Shown here in pieces: positions 6,821-6,983 of a stretch of 6,983 bases of DNA; positions within the stretch are counted from its first letter, which is position 1, and each line of letters begins with the position of its first letter. The notes under the pieces were generated by a model. It was not told the DNA's origin and ran no database searches. It saw only the letters and a list, made by a program, of their open reading frames with translations. The position numbers and the translations under genes were made by a program. The DNA lies in contig JAGHUB010000202.1 of the NCBI GenBank assembly GCA_018065025.1, positions 1 through 6,983 of the forward strand, read 5' to 3'. The stretch comes from Candidatus Equihabitans merdae (lineage in GTDB: Bacteria > Bacillota > Clostridia > Lachnospirales > Lachnospiraceae).

Positions 6821-6983
6821 TCAAATGACAGACAGCAGAGTGTTCATGTCATTGTACAAATTGTCTGTACTTCTGGCCTTCAAAACAATGGTGATATAAA
6901 GCTCACCATAGGCATTCTGGGATGCCAAAGCCAGACAATGACCGGCTACAGATGTGGTACCGGCCTTACCGCCGATAACCGTA
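6821..6983 (-). CDS. D-Ala-D-Ala carboxypeptidase-like serine hydrolase, C-terminal fragment
   Basis: Only the last 53 codons are in the window; the gene enters from the right edge in frame (first full codon 6982-6980) and stops at TGA 6823-6821. The fragment begins TVIGGKAGTTSVAGHC, matching the region of the third active-site motif in penicillin-binding-protein-like D,D-carboxypeptidases (K-T/S-G, here K-A-G, at 6967-6959). It continues with an AGHCLALAS strand, GELYITIVLKA (the next core strand) and a final helix, NLYNDMNTLLSVI. The protein ends soon after this helix, so it lacks the extra C-terminal beta domain and membrane helix of classical PBP5. By family such enzymes trim D-Ala from peptidoglycan stem peptides outside the membrane. 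No clear terminator follows the stop. With SxxK and SxN motifs out of view, activity cannot be judged. Confidence 0.75.
   Translation of the reverse strand, partial: TVIGGKAGTTSVAGHCLALASQNAYGELYITIVLKARSTDNLYNDMNTLLSVI

Overview
The window reads as chromosomal DNA of a Gram-positive clostridial bacterium, most likely a member of the Lachnospiraceae. This is inferred from the gene set (SepF, a YggS/YlmE-type PLP protein, a single-pass HlyD-like protein and a small P-loop protein), strong AAGGAGG-type ribosome binding sites, and tight gene packing. I could not run a database search, so the taxonomy is inference. Every supported gene lies on the minus strand, so the transcription order runs from the right edge to the left edge.

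In transcription order: (1) the last 53 codons of a D-Ala-D-Ala carboxypeptidase-like serine hydrolase (6821-6983), whose usual KTG motif reads KAG; (2) a 123-base gap carrying a convincing sigma-A promoter and a strong ribosome binding site; (3) a 139-residue P-loop protein of unknown function; (4) a 466-residue HlyD-like membrane-anchored protein with a TTG start; (5) yggS (PLP homeostasis); (6) sepF (division-ring protein with a duplicated acidic block); (7) an intrinsic terminator; (8) aroB (3-dehydroquinate synthase); (9) lspA (signal peptidase II), broken by a one-base frameshift; (10) an RluD-type 23S rRNA pseudouridine synthase; (11) an AI-2E-family (PF01594) membrane permease running off the left edge.

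The genes form two likely transcription units. The first, P-loop protein to sepF, starts at the promoter at 6750-6778 and ends at the terminator at 3498-3533. The second, aroB to the permease, is translationally coupled throughout: ATGA overlap between aroB and lspA, 8-base overlap between lspA and the pseudouridine synthase gene, and 8 bases between that gene and the permease. Its only visible 5' element is the terminator hairpin, so aroB depends on read-through or on a promoter I cannot recognise. The yggS-sepF and lspA-rluD-type pairs are familiar pieces of the Firmicutes division/cell-wall neighbourhood, with aroB lying between them.

No mobile element, CRISPR array, tRNA or rRNA is visible, and no gene-free stretch exceeds 300 bases. 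I see no clearly novel multi-gene system. The points most worth checking are the lspA frameshift, the KAG variant, the hairpin at the aroB start and the uncharacterised P-loop/HlyD-like pair.
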